DNA from: Alteromonas stellipolaris
GTDB lineage: Bacteria > Pseudomonadota > Gammaproteobacteria > Enterobacterales > Alteromonadaceae
Direction of reading: 5' to 3'
NCBI RefSeq assembly: GCF_001562115.1
Contig: NZ_CP013926.1
Span: forward strand, 2,728,001-2,792,000
Length of the DNA stretch: 64,000 bases
Under the pieces are notes generated by a model, which was not told the DNA's origin, ran no database searches, and worked only from the letters and a program-made list of their open reading frames with translations. Positions within the stretch are counted from its first letter, which is position 1. Each line of letters starts with the position of its first letter. Both the position numbers and the translations under genes were made by a program. This document shows positions 28,719 to 37,571 of this stretch, one piece after another.

Positions 28719-30004
28719 CCGGTATAGTACTTCTTGTGGGATTCTTTTTGCTTTTACTGCTCAATGTGCCCATCTCTATCAGTATAGGATTAGCCACTCT
28801 TATCGCAATGTTGATGAGTATGGATTTAGCGCCAGCAACCATTACTGTTGCCCAGCGAATGGCTGGAGGACTAAATAGTTTTGCCCTTTTGGCTATCCCT
28901 TTCTTCGTACTGTCAGGCCTAATTATGGGTCGAGGTGGGATTGCAAAGCGGTTAATCGAATGTGCTATGGCTCTTATTGGTGCCTTACCAGGAGGCTTGG
29001 CACTGGTCAATGTGGTGTCTTGTATGCTATTTGGTGCTATATCAGGCTCTGCGGTTGCTGCCACATCCGCTATTGGCAGCTTTATGCTACCTGAAATGAA
29101 AAAAGCAGGTTACGAACCAAATTTCAGCGCTGCAGTAACCGCCGCCGCGTCAACTACAGGGATGCTAATCCCTCCTAGCAATATCCTTATTGTTTATGCC
29201 ATCGCCAGTGGCGGCGTGTCGATTGCCGCTTTATTCATGGCAGGATATGTACCGGGAATTATGGTGGGGCTAGCATTAATGATTGTGTGTTTTGGCTATG
29301 CCAAAGCCAAAGGCTATCCACTGTCTGCCCGACTTCCCTTATCAATAGTGTTACAAAAAATAGGCGCTGCCCTGCCCTCATTATTTCTCATTGTATTAGT
29401 CATCGGTGGGATTGTGGGCGGTATCTTTACTGCCACCGAGGCTGGCGCGATTGCCGTGGTTTATGCTCTGTTACTTGCAGTGGTGTTTTATCGCGAAGTA
29501 GAGGTTAAAGCACTTCCTAATATTTTGTTGAAATCCGCAGAAACCACAGCGATTGTTATGCTATTGATTGCAGCATCTACCGCAATGAGTTGGTTACTGT
29601 CGTATGAAAATATTCCGCAAATCTTAAGCAATGCATTGCTGGCAATTAGCGACAACCCCATTCTAATTTTACTATTAATCAATTTGTTACTTATTGTCGT
29701 GGGTGCCTTTTTAGATATGACGCCGGCCGTACTTATCTTTACGCCCATATTTTTACCCGTTGCCATTCAACTGGGTATGTCTGAGCTACAGTTCGGTATA
29801 ATGCTGGTTTTAAACTTGTCTATTGGGTTGTGTTCTCCTCCAGTAGGCGCGGTGCTTTTTATTACCTGTGCGATTGCAAAAACAAAATTAGAGAATATTA
29901 TCAAGCCGTTGCTCCCTCTCTACTTTGCCATGTTCGTTGTATTGATGTTAGTTACTTACGTTCCCTGGTTTAGTGAAGCCCTGCCTAGGGCGCTAGGCTT
30001 TTGA
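28709..30004 (+). CDS. dctM: TRAP transporter large permease subunit, DctM type
   Basis: 431 residues, about 12 membrane helices. Family features are LLLLLNVPISISIGLATL at the start, PFFVLSGLIMGRGGIAKRL, FGAISGSAVAATSAIGSFMLPEM, and TTGMLIPPSNILIVYA. It drives ion-coupled import of the DctP ligand. AAGGAG is 8 bases before the ATG. Last gene of the kduD operon; no obvious terminator follows before the regulator gene 106 bases on. Confidence 0.95.
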   Translation: MELTGIVLLVGFFLLLLLNVPISISIGLATLIAMLMSMDLAPATITVAQRMAGGLNSFALLAIPFFVLSGLIMGRGGIAKRLIECAMALIGALPGGLALVNVVSCMLFGAISGSAVAATSAIGSFMLPEMKKAGYEPNFSAAVTAAASTTGMLIPPSNILIVYAIASGGVSIAALFMAGYVPGIMVGLALMIVCFGYAKAKGYPLSARLPLSIVLQKIGAALPSLFLIVLVIGGIVGGIFTATEAGAIAVVYALLLAVVFYREVEVKALPNILLKSAETTAIVMLLIAASTAMSWLLSYENIPQILSNALLAISDNPILILLLINLLLIVVGAFLDMTPAVLIFTPIFLPVAIQLGMSELQFGIMLVLNLSIGLCSPPVGAVLFITCAIAKTKLENIIKPLLPLYFAMFVVLMLVTYVPWFSEALPRALGF

Positions 30005-30110
30005 AATATGTCAACGAACTGGTGTCAAATGGAATGACTTTATTTTATGGTACTATTCATTCAATAATGTTCAGTAAATTCAATACTCAACCTGCGGAAA
30101 CTTACCGATA

Positions 30111-31127
30111 ATGAACAAACGCCCCACAATTAATGATGTAGCCCGCCTTGCTGGCGTATCGAAACGAACGGTATCTCGGGTCATTAATGGCGCATCTAAT
30201 GTGGGCAAAGCAACGCGCGAGCGAATTGATGAAGTAATAAAAGAAACCGGCTTTTCACCTGACAAGCAAGCCCGAGGGCTTGCTGCCAGTAGGTCATTTC
30301 TTATCGGGCTTATTTACGATAACCCCGATGCTCTGTATATCGATCAGGTTCAGCGTGGCGTACTAAGCGTCTGCTCTGAAAAAGGTTATGAACTGGTTGT
30401 TCATCCTTGCAACTACAATACCGACGACTTTATTAGTAACTGTATTCAATTTGTCAGTCGATCTCGTATAGATGGCGTCATCATATTGCCACCGGTATCC
30501 GAAGCTAAAGAGTTAGCTGAAGCACTCAGAGAAAAACAGATTAATTACGTTCGTATGGCCTCGGTGGACTTAGATGATCACAGCAACATTGTTGTCTCAG
30601 ATGATCGGGCTGCCCTTCGTGACTTAGCCCGATACATGGTGTCTCTAGGACACCGAGACATTGGTATCATTAGCGGTCCACAGCGTTATTACTCATCTAA
30701 AGAGCGACTTGAAGGTTTTTTAGAAACATTGAATGAGTTGCACGTTGAAGTTCCCGTAGACCGTATTATCGAAGGTAAGAACAGTTATGAAAGTGGTATT
30801 GAATGCGCCAGAACCCTGCTCATTCAGTCCCCCCGCGTTAAAGCTATTTTCGCTAACAACGATGAAATGGCCGCTGGTGTACTCAAGGTTGCACATGAAA
30901 TGGGCATTACTGTTCCTGATGAATTGTCGGTAGCAGGCTTTGATGACAACTTGCTGGCAGCACGAGTAATTCCTGCATTAACTACAGTTCAGAGGCCTGT
31001 AGGCGATATGGCCGCACTTGCGGCTAGGAAAATAATCGCTCAAATCGAAGGCACTGAAGTGAGTGAAACAGAGACCTACTTAGTTAAACCCCACCTTATT
31101 ATTCGTGATTCTATAAAAAGAGTGTAA
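30111..31127 (+). CDS. LacI-family regulator of the pectin locus
   Basis: 338 residues. The helix-turn-helix lies at residues 5-25 (PTINDVARLAGVSKRTVSRVING), followed by the hinge helix (QARGLAASRS) that inserts at a central CG. A periplasmic-binding-protein-like effector domain follows (residues 63-335). It sits between the kduD-dctM operon and the uxaA operon, with perfect TGCCACCGGTGGCA palindromes before both, so it is the likely binder. The effector is probably KDG or a uronate. No copy of the palindrome was seen directly before its own start, so autoregulation is not indicated. Confidence 0.9.
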   Translation: MNKRPTINDVARLAGVSKRTVSRVINGASNVGKATRERIDEVIKETGFSPDKQARGLAASRSFLIGLIYDNPDALYIDQVQRGVLSVCSEKGYELVVHPCNYNTDDFISNCIQFVSRSRIDGVIILPPVSEAKELAEALREKQINYVRMASVDLDDHSNIVVSDDRAALRDLARYMVSLGHRDIGIISGPQRYYSSKERLEGFLETLNELHVEVPVDRIIEGKNSYESGIECARTLLIQSPRVKAIFANNDEMAAGVLKVAHEMGITVPDELSVAGFDDNLLAARVIPALTTVQRPVGDMAALAARKIIAQIEGTEVSETETYLVKPHLIIRDSIKRV

Positions 31128-31171
31128 TTTTTAGCCGCCACCACTAATAAATGATTAGTTTTCCTTTACTA

Positions 31172-31185
31172 TGCCACCGGTGGCA
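31172..31185. promoter_or_regulatory. Proposed pectin-regulon LacI operator, copy 2
   Basis: TGCCACCGGTGGCA, identical to copy 1, 95 bases upstream of uxaA. Confidence 0.82.
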
Positions 31186-31279
31186 CGTATATTACAAAGT
31201 GTTAAAATAAACCAATCTGTTTAGTACGTCCGTTAGCCCAAGCTTTTGGTGCTAGTAACGCAAAGTCTGAGGGTACGCG

Positions 31280-32764
31280 ATGAGTTTACAAACCTTGTTA
31301 GTGAAAGTTCATGCCAGTGACAATGTTGCCGTGGCAACACAGGACATAGCCGCACGTACCTTTATTGAAAGTCATAAAATTTTTATTACCGAACAGATCC
31401 CTGCTGGTCATAAGGTGGCACTTCGCAATATTTCGGTTAATACCCCAGTTATTAAATATGGCTTTGAAATAGGCGTTGCCACACAAAGTATAAAATTGGG
31501 AGAGTACGTACATAGCCACAACCTAAAGACCAAACTTGATGGCAGTGAAGTATACGAATACACACCGACTCGAACAGCATTAGCTAAGCCTGCCCATATC
31601 CCCACTTTTATGGGGTATCGCCGAGAGAACGGTAAAGTAGGTATCCGCAACGAAGTTTGGATCATCAACACGGTGGGCTGTGTTAATCGAACTGCAGAAC
31701 ACATTGCGCAAGAATGTGAGCGTCGATACTTTGGCGAGTGTGATGGCTTTAGAGCATTCACCCACCCTTTTGGGTGCTCTCAATTAGGCGACGATTTAGA
31801 TGACACAAGAACGATACTCGCCTCGCTAGCTTCGCATCCAAATGCCGGCGCCGTTTTAGTTATTGGGCTGGGGTGTGAGAACAATCAGCTTAAATCGATG
31901 CTACCTGAAATTGATAAGCCCGACTCGAGGCTGCGTTTTTACAATGCGCAGGAAGTTGAAGACGAAATTGAAGCTGGCGTAAATGCTGTTTACTCCCTAT
32001 TGAAAACACTTGATGAGGATAAACGAGAGCCTATTGGTGCCAACGAGTTAGTGCTAGGCATGAAGTGTGGCGGTAGCGATGCGTTTAGCGGTATTACCGC
32101 AAACCCAACGGTGGGTCGAGTCACTGATTTAACCTGTCAATTAGGTGGCTCGGTTATTCTTACTGAGACACCAGAAATGTTTGGCGCCGAGCAACTCCTG
32201 ATGAACCGCGCCAAAAACAAGTCTGTTTTTGACGATATAGAAACCTTAATTAGCGAGTTTAAACAGTATTTCATTGCCCACAATCAACCCATTTACGAAA
32301 ACCCATCACCAGGTAATAAAGCTGGGGGTCTTACCACGTTAGAAGAGAAATCATTAGGCGCGGTTCAAAAGGGTGGGCAATCGACGGTGCAGTCGGTGCT
32401 CAACTATGGTCAACCGAGAACTGTTAATGGTTTAAATTTGCTTCAAGCGCCAGGTAACGATGCAGTCAGTGCAACTGCATTGGCCGCGTCTGGCGCACAT
32501 ATTGTTTTATTCACCACAGGTCGAGGTACTCCCCTCGGCTTCCCTGTACCCACAATAAAGATATCGTCAAATTCAGATATCGCTAATAAGAAGCCACATT
32601 GGATAGATTTTAACGCCGGTCAGGTGTTGGAAGGCATGTCTATCGATAAGTGTGCCAACGCGCTGCTCCAACAATGTCTTGCAGTAGCATCGGGTCAATT
32701 AACCTGCAACGAGAAAAATGGCAGCCATGAAATTGCTATTTGGAAACGTGGCGTCACGCTTTAA
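31280..32764 (+). CDS. uxaA: Altronate dehydratase
   Basis: 494 residues, the usual UxaA length. It dehydrates D-altronate to 2-keto-3-deoxygluconate, the third step of galacturonate use. An N-terminal SAF domain (residues 1-80, ISVNTPVIKYG) is followed by the UxaA body: YRRENGKVGIRNEVWIINTVGCVNR, THPFGCSQLGDDL, VIGLGCENNQ, GMKCGGSDAFSGITANPTVG, SVILTETPEMFGAE (each quoted in pieces). The conserved Cys residues would hold iron. First gene of uxaA-uxaC-uxuB-kdgK, downstream of the LacI operator. Confidence 0.95.
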   Translation: MSLQTLLVKVHASDNVAVATQDIAARTFIESHKIFITEQIPAGHKVALRNISVNTPVIKYGFEIGVATQSIKLGEYVHSHNLKTKLDGSEVYEYTPTRTALAKPAHIPTFMGYRRENGKVGIRNEVWIINTVGCVNRTAEHIAQECERRYFGECDGFRAFTHPFGCSQLGDDLDDTRTILASLASHPNAGAVLVIGLGCENNQLKSMLPEIDKPDSRLRFYNAQEVEDEIEAGVNAVYSLLKTLDEDKREPIGANELVLGMKCGGSDAFSGITANPTVGRVTDLTCQLGGSVILTETPEMFGAEQLLMNRAKNKSVFDDIETLISEFKQYFIAHNQPIYENPSPGNKAGGLTTLEEKSLGAVQKGGQSTVQSVLNYGQPRTVNGLNLLQAPGNDAVSATALAASGAHIVLFTTGRGTPLGFPVPTIKISSNSDIANKKPHWIDFNAGQVLEGMSIDKCANALLQQCLAVASGQLTCNEKNGSHEIAIWKRGVTL

Positions 32765-32776
32765 GAAGAGATTGTT

Positions 32777-34192
32777 ATGGAATCAATTTTATTACATGAA
32801 GACAGACTATTCCCATCTGACTCGGCCACTAAAAAAGTAGCCCGTACGCTTTATCAAGAAATACGAGATTTACCGATTATCAGTCCCCATGGACATACTG
32901 ATCCGCGGTGGTTTGCACAAAATAAAAATTTTACTAACGCCACTGAGTTATTTATCACCCCCGATCATTATGTTTTCAGGATGCTGTATAGCCAAGGTAT
33001 CTCACTAGAATCATTAGGAGTTCCTCGGTGGGATGGCGGGGCTACTGAGTCTGATCCTCGCAAAATTTGGCAAATCCTTGCAGACAATTATTATTTGTTT
33101 GCCGCTACTCCATCAAGAATGTGGCTAGATACCGTCTTTCATGACGTGTTTGGTCTTACTGACATGTTGTGCAGCAATAATGCCACCGAATACTACGAGC
33201 ATATTACCACCAAACTTCAGGACGCCAGTTTCAAACCTCGGGCTTTGATGGACAGATTTAATATAGAACTCATTGCTACCACCGAAGGGGCGCTTGATGA
33301 GCTTTCTCACCACGGTGCATTAAAAGGTACAGGGTGGGATAAACGCGTTATCACCACATTTAGACCTGACGATGTGGTTGATGCTTCGCGGGAAGACATC
33401 GTTGCCAATATAGAAAAATTAGGTGCACTGACCAACGAAGACACTCAGACTTGGCAAGGTTACTTAAACGCTATTCGAGCCCGACGCACTGTATTCAGAG
33501 CCCACGGCGCAACTGCCACCGACCATGGCCACCCAACTGCTAATACTGCTGATTTAAGCACTAACGAGTGTATTACTCTGTTTGATAAGGTCCGCACAGG
33601 GCAAAGTAATGCCGAAGAACAGGAGCTTTTTAGGGCTCAAATGCTAACGGAATTAGCAGGAATGAGCGTTGAAGATGGCATGGTTATGCAAATTCATCCG
33701 GGCTCGTTTAGAAATCACAATACTTCACTGTTTAACCAGTTTGGCCGTGACAAGGGTCACGATATTCCTATGCAGACGGATTTCGTACGTGCGCTTCGCC
33801 CTTTGCTTTCAAAGTATGGAAATGAGCCTAGCTTAAATATTATTTTATTTACCTTAGACGAAACCACTTATAGTCGTGAATTAGCGCCGTTGGCTGGCCA
33901 TTATCCGTGTTTAAAACTAGGGCCTGCATGGTGGTTTCACGACAGCCCAGAAGGTATGTTACGTTTTCGCCACCAAGTAACCGAAACCGCAGGTTTCTTT
34001 AACACCGTCGGTTTCAACGATGATACGCGTGCTTTCTTGTCTATTCCTGCTCGTCATGACGTTGCCCGACGGATAGATTGTCGATTCTTAGCAGAACTAG
34101 TTGTTCAACATCGCATCAGCGAAACCGAAGCCGCTAGTATTGCTAAAAAGGTCACATATGATTTTGCAAAACAAGCGTATAAGTTGGGATAA
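32777..34192 (+). CDS. uxaC: Uronate isomerase (glucuronate/galacturonate isomerase)
   Basis: 471 residues (E. coli 470). It converts D-galacturonate to tagaturonate and D-glucuronate to fructuronate. Amidohydrolase-fold features are ISPHGHTDPRWFAQN near residue 37 (metal His pair), GMVMQIHPGSFRNHN near residue 300, and the conserved ARHDVARRIDCRFLA end. It starts 12 bases after uxaA, with AAGAGA upstream. Confidence 0.97.
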   Translation: MESILLHEDRLFPSDSATKKVARTLYQEIRDLPIISPHGHTDPRWFAQNKNFTNATELFITPDHYVFRMLYSQGISLESLGVPRWDGGATESDPRKIWQILADNYYLFAATPSRMWLDTVFHDVFGLTDMLCSNNATEYYEHITTKLQDASFKPRALMDRFNIELIATTEGALDELSHHGALKGTGWDKRVITTFRPDDVVDASREDIVANIEKLGALTNEDTQTWQGYLNAIRARRTVFRAHGATATDHGHPTANTADLSTNECITLFDKVRTGQSNAEEQELFRAQMLTELAGMSVEDGMVMQIHPGSFRNHNTSLFNQFGRDKGHDIPMQTDFVRALRPLLSKYGNEPSLNIILFTLDETTYSRELAPLAGHYPCLKLGPAWWFHDSPEGMLRFRHQVTETAGFFNTVGFNDDTRAFLSIPARHDVARRIDCRFLAELVVQHRISETEAASIAKKVTYDFAKQAYKLG

Positions 34193-34194
34193 AC

Positions 34195-35670
34195 ATGGAA
34201 AAGCAACTTAGTATAAAAACACTCGATCAACTAAGCCGTGACGTTGCCGTTCCTGATTACGACTTGCGAAAATCACAATGCGGTATTGTACATATTGGTC
34301 CCGGCGCTTTTCACCGTGCACATCAAGCTTATTATACTGATTTAGCATTGGCCTACGGTGGGAATTGGCGCATTCACGGCGTATCGATGCGAAGCGATAC
34401 ATTGAAAAAAGCACTGGCCCCCCAAGACAATCTTTATTCCCTTGCGGTTGTCGATAACACGCCATCTTTACGTGTGTTAGGTGCGATTAAAACTCTTTCC
34501 ACGCTAAGTGAAGATAGAGATGTCATTACCGCTGCATTGTGCTCCCCTGCGATTAAGATAATATCTTTAACCGTGACCGAAAAAGGGTACTGCTTAAATA
34601 ACACCGGAAGTCTCGATGTAGAGAACCCTGATATTCAACACGATCTTGCTAACCCAGATTTGCCCATTAGTGCTGTAGGCCTTATTGCCCAAGCTTTAAA
34701 AGCGCGAGAGCATTCTGGCGATGCCGACGTTACCATCATAAGCTGCGATAACGTAACCGATAATGGCAAGAAACTCGCAAAAGCGGTCATTGATTTTGCT
34801 TATTACCTTTCACCAGAATTGGCTAAGTGGATTCAAAACAACATCGCTTTTCCTTGCACTATGGTAGATAGCATTACCCCTGCAACTGACGATGAGGTGA
34901 AATCTAACGTGAGTGCCAATCTAGGACTTAAAGATGACTGGCCCATTCAGCGTGAGACCTTCACTCAATGGGTCATAGAAGACCACTTTTCAGGACCTCG
35001 ACCACCGTGGGAAAAAGTAGGCGTTACCTTTACCAAGGACGTGACCTTCTTTGAAAAAGCAAAATTGCGCATACTCAACGGCACTCATTCAACACTGGCT
35101 TATGTAGGCCTGCTTTTTGGTAAGGAAACTGTCTATGACGCCATTTCCACTCCATCAATACAGGTCCTCATTAGCGCGCTGTTAGAAAGAGAAATTATAC
35201 CTTCGATAGAAACCGATAATATTGAAACCTTACGCCAGTATGCTGCTGATATCATCGCTCGCTATCACAACAAGCATATTCGTCACATGCTTTCACAAAT
35301 TGCGTGGGATGGCTCCCAAAAGCTGCCTTTTCGAATCTTAGACACCGTTCGTGACAATCTACATGCCAATCGAGATATTAACTTACTCTGCATCCCGATT
35401 GCAGCATGGTGCTTGTTTGTTTCTCGTAAGGCCAAAGCGGGTGAAAGCATTACCGATCCGAAAGCAACTGCACTCATCGAAAGGGCAACTCGACATGCTT
35501 TCGATCCCGTTGCAGTCACTAATGATTTACTGAATGAAACCACAATCTTTGCTGAACTCAGCGCAAATTCGCTATTTCGAGATCATGTGTTAGCGCAAGT
35601 AAAAACGTTAAGTGCATGGTCTACACAAGACGTGGATGAAACATTAGACCCGATTTTGGAAGACTTGTAA
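34195..35670 (+). CDS. uxuB: Fructuronate reductase-type mannitol dehydrogenase family enzyme (UxuB)
   Basis: 491 residues, long-chain polyol dehydrogenase. It reads like E. coli UxuB: VHIGPGAFHRAHQAYYTD near residue 31, VTEKGYC, ISCDNVTDNG, FPCTMVDSITPAT, and the catalytic Lys region EKAKLRILNGTHSTLAY. E. coli UxaB has a different N terminus. UxuB reduces fructuronate to mannonate, yet the gene sits in the operon where tagaturonate reductase is needed, between uxaC and kdgK, with the altronate dehydratase gene upstream. It may therefore reduce tagaturonate or both keto-uronates. It starts two bases after the uxaC stop. Confidence 0.85.
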   Translation: MEKQLSIKTLDQLSRDVAVPDYDLRKSQCGIVHIGPGAFHRAHQAYYTDLALAYGGNWRIHGVSMRSDTLKKALAPQDNLYSLAVVDNTPSLRVLGAIKTLSTLSEDRDVITAALCSPAIKIISLTVTEKGYCLNNTGSLDVENPDIQHDLANPDLPISAVGLIAQALKAREHSGDADVTIISCDNVTDNGKKLAKAVIDFAYYLSPELAKWIQNNIAFPCTMVDSITPATDDEVKSNVSANLGLKDDWPIQRETFTQWVIEDHFSGPRPPWEKVGVTFTKDVTFFEKAKLRILNGTHSTLAYVGLLFGKETVYDAISTPSIQVLISALLEREIIPSIETDNIETLRQYAADIIARYHNKHIRHMLSQIAWDGSQKLPFRILDTVRDNLHANRDINLLCIPIAAWCLFVSRKAKAGESITDPKATALIERATRHAFDPVAVTNDLLNETTIFAELSANSLFRDHVLAQVKTLSAWSTQDVDETLDPILEDL

Positions 35671-35716
35671 TGAGACATTCTACTGATAGCATGTGTGGGC
35701 TTTATGGGGCCTCAGT

Positions 35717-36634
35717 ATGAAAAGGCTAATAATATTTGGCGAGTGTATGGTTGAACTTCGCACTCAACATGGCGATACCATGGCGAAAAGTTTTGCCGGT
35801 GATACCTATAACACTGCAGTGTATTTCAAGCGTTGCTTACCCGTATCATCGATAAGTTACTTAACCGCCATTGGTGCCGATTTTTTAAGTGATGAATTGA
35901 TACTAACAATGGGCGAGCACGAGATTAATACCGACCTTGTATTTCGCTCTACCGAGCGCAATTTGGGTTTGTATATGATTCGCAACGATAATCAAGGTGA
36001 ACGAACCTTTGCTTATTGGCGCGCTCAGTCTGCCGCAACGCAAACTATAAACCTCATGCCAGATGATAATATCAGTGCCGACTGGTTTTACTTTAGTGGG
36101 ATCTCAATCGCAATTTTAGATAATGCACAGCGTGAAAATCTATTTAGTTTAATAAAAAAACTAAAAACACAAGGCTGTAAAATCGCCTTTGATCCCAACT
36201 ATCGCACTCGACTGTGGGAAGATGAAGACATCGCTCAACATTGGACTACCCGAGCTTACCAAGAATCAGATTTAGCATTTCCGGGCGCAGATGATCATTT
36301 GATGCTGTTCCGTCACACCTGTGCTGACGATATATTCGCCTACCTTGAAGATAAAAATATTACCGAAGTAGTGATGAAAAACGGCGCGATTGGTGTTCAT
36401 ATTCTTGCTCAACAAGAGCAATGTATTGTGCCCGTCGAACACGTCAGCGCAGTGGTAGATACGACCGCGGCAGGAGATGCTTTTAATGCAGGCTTTATGG
36501 CGGCGCGTTTGTCTGGCAAACCCGCAGTTGAAAGTGCAAGCTTTGGGGCAAAAGTCGCTGCAACAGTAATCACCTACCCTGGCGCAATTATTCCTTCAGG
36601 CATATTTTCAAGCCATATAACGCCGCTAAAGTAA
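35717..36634 (+). CDS. kdgK: 2-keto-3-deoxygluconate kinase
   Basis: 305 residues from the ATG at 35717, which gives the expected KdgK beginning (KRLIIFGECMVEL). The longer frame from 35693 adds eight residues without a ribosome-binding site. PfkB-family sugar kinase: substrate segment GDTYNTAVYFKR near residue 34, FDPNYRTRLW, and the catalytic DTTAAGDAFNAGF near residue 250. It phosphorylates KDG from both the uronate and KduID routes to KDPG, which Eda (2451-3098) splits. Last gene of the operon. Confidence 0.95.
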   Translation: MKRLIIFGECMVELRTQHGDTMAKSFAGDTYNTAVYFKRCLPVSSISYLTAIGADFLSDELILTMGEHEINTDLVFRSTERNLGLYMIRNDNQGERTFAYWRAQSAATQTINLMPDDNISADWFYFSGISIAILDNAQRENLFSLIKKLKTQGCKIAFDPNYRTRLWEDEDIAQHWTTRAYQESDLAFPGADDHLMLFRHTCADDIFAYLEDKNITEVVMKNGAIGVHILAQQEQCIVPVEHVSAVVDTTAAGDAFNAGFMAARLSGKPAVESASFGAKVAATVITYPGAIIPSGIFSSHITPLK

Positions 36635-36693
36635 TAGCCTTTGTTTGACACCGCTTTGTACCTTTAACAGCGATTCAAGTTCCCCACTACGCT

Positions 36694-36709
36694 GCGCTCA
36701 ATTGAGCGC
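36694..36709. terminator. Palindrome between convergent kdgK and CE12 genes
   Basis: GCGCTCAATTGAGCGC, a perfect 16-bp palindrome one base from the minus-strand stop. Could form a hairpin that ends both messages, but there is no T-run. Confidence 0.4.
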
Positions 36710-36710
36710 T

Positions 36711-37472
36711 TTATAAGGTATCTCGGTAAAAGTAGTCGCTAAGGGGGTGGTCTAACGTTTTTAATTCTCTTACAAAAAACTGAGCGACCTTAGCGGCGCC
36801 CACTACATTCAAATGAGTATTATCAATCTTGCCCTGTGGATATCGTCCATACAAATCGGGCGGAACCTGAATGAAGTATTGTTGGCTTTCGGCCTCACCT
36901 GTTTCTGTTAAAAACTCGCAGGTTCGGCGGTTCATGGGCACAAATAACACCCCTTTTTCACTCGCCACACGACGTGCAGCCAATGCATAGTCGGTTAACG
37001 TTCTTTTAAGCACGCCGGTATCCGTGTAATGACGCCTGCAAATAGAACTGGCGATTATGGCTGTCGCGCCCTTGCTTTCCACATCATCAATGAACTGACG
37101 CAGGTAGTTGACATAATCTATATCGGCACTGGCAAAGCGTGCAGGGTCTTCGCGTTTCTGATCATTGTGCCCAAATTGAATCAGCACATAATCATTTGCA
37201 GATAGTGATGAAAGCACACTACTCCATCTGCCCTCATCGACAAAGCGTTTAGTGCTGCGGCCATTGGCTGCGTGATTCTTAATACTAAGCTGAGGCAATC
37301 CAAATTCAGGTAAAACTTGCCCCCAACCTCGCTCAGGGTAAGCTAAGTTAGTTTTATCCGACATGGTAGAGTCGCCCACCAAGTGAAGACTAATTGATGG
37401 CAACTGTGTTTCAGCCTTTGCACCGACTATTCCAATTAATAGTGAAAGCGCAATCGCGAGTTTCTGTCTCAT
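36711..37472 (-). CDS. Rhamnogalacturonan acetylesterase (SGNH hydrolase, CE12-like)
   Basis: 253 residues with a signal peptide ending near AKAE (residue 21), so periplasmic or secreted. Four SGNH blocks are visible: Ser in VGDSTMS (block I), the Asn-containing NHAANGRST (block II), FGHNDQKRE (block III), and the Asp-His pair in DNTHLNVVG (block V). It removes acetyl groups from rhamnogalacturonan or pectin backbones, which lets glycosidases act. A terminator separates it from the TonB receptor gene upstream on the same strand, so it probably has its own promoter. Confidence 0.88.
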   Translation of the reverse strand: MRQKLAIALSLLIGIVGAKAETQLPSISLHLVGDSTMSDKTNLAYPERGWGQVLPEFGLPQLSIKNHAANGRSTKRFVDEGRWSSVLSSLSANDYVLIQFGHNDQKREDPARFASADIDYVNYLRQFIDDVESKGATAIIASSICRRHYTDTGVLKRTLTDYALAARRVASEKGVLFVPMNRRTCEFLTETGEAESQQYFIQVPPDLYGRYPQGKIDNTHLNVVGAAKVAQFFVRELKTLDHPLSDYFYRDTL

Positions 37473-37504
37473 TACTTTTCCATTGTTTTGTTCGTATTGC
37501 CTTT

Positions 37505-37537
37505 ATTAAAAAAAAGGCCATCAATAAATGATGGCCA
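37505..37537 (-). terminator. Terminator after the TonB receptor gene
   Basis: GGCCATCA / TGATGGCC stem with a 5-base loop. On the minus strand it is followed by a run of nine T. Confidence 0.9.
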
Positions 37538-37571
37538 GGACACAACCGCAACATGCGGTACACACACTAGG

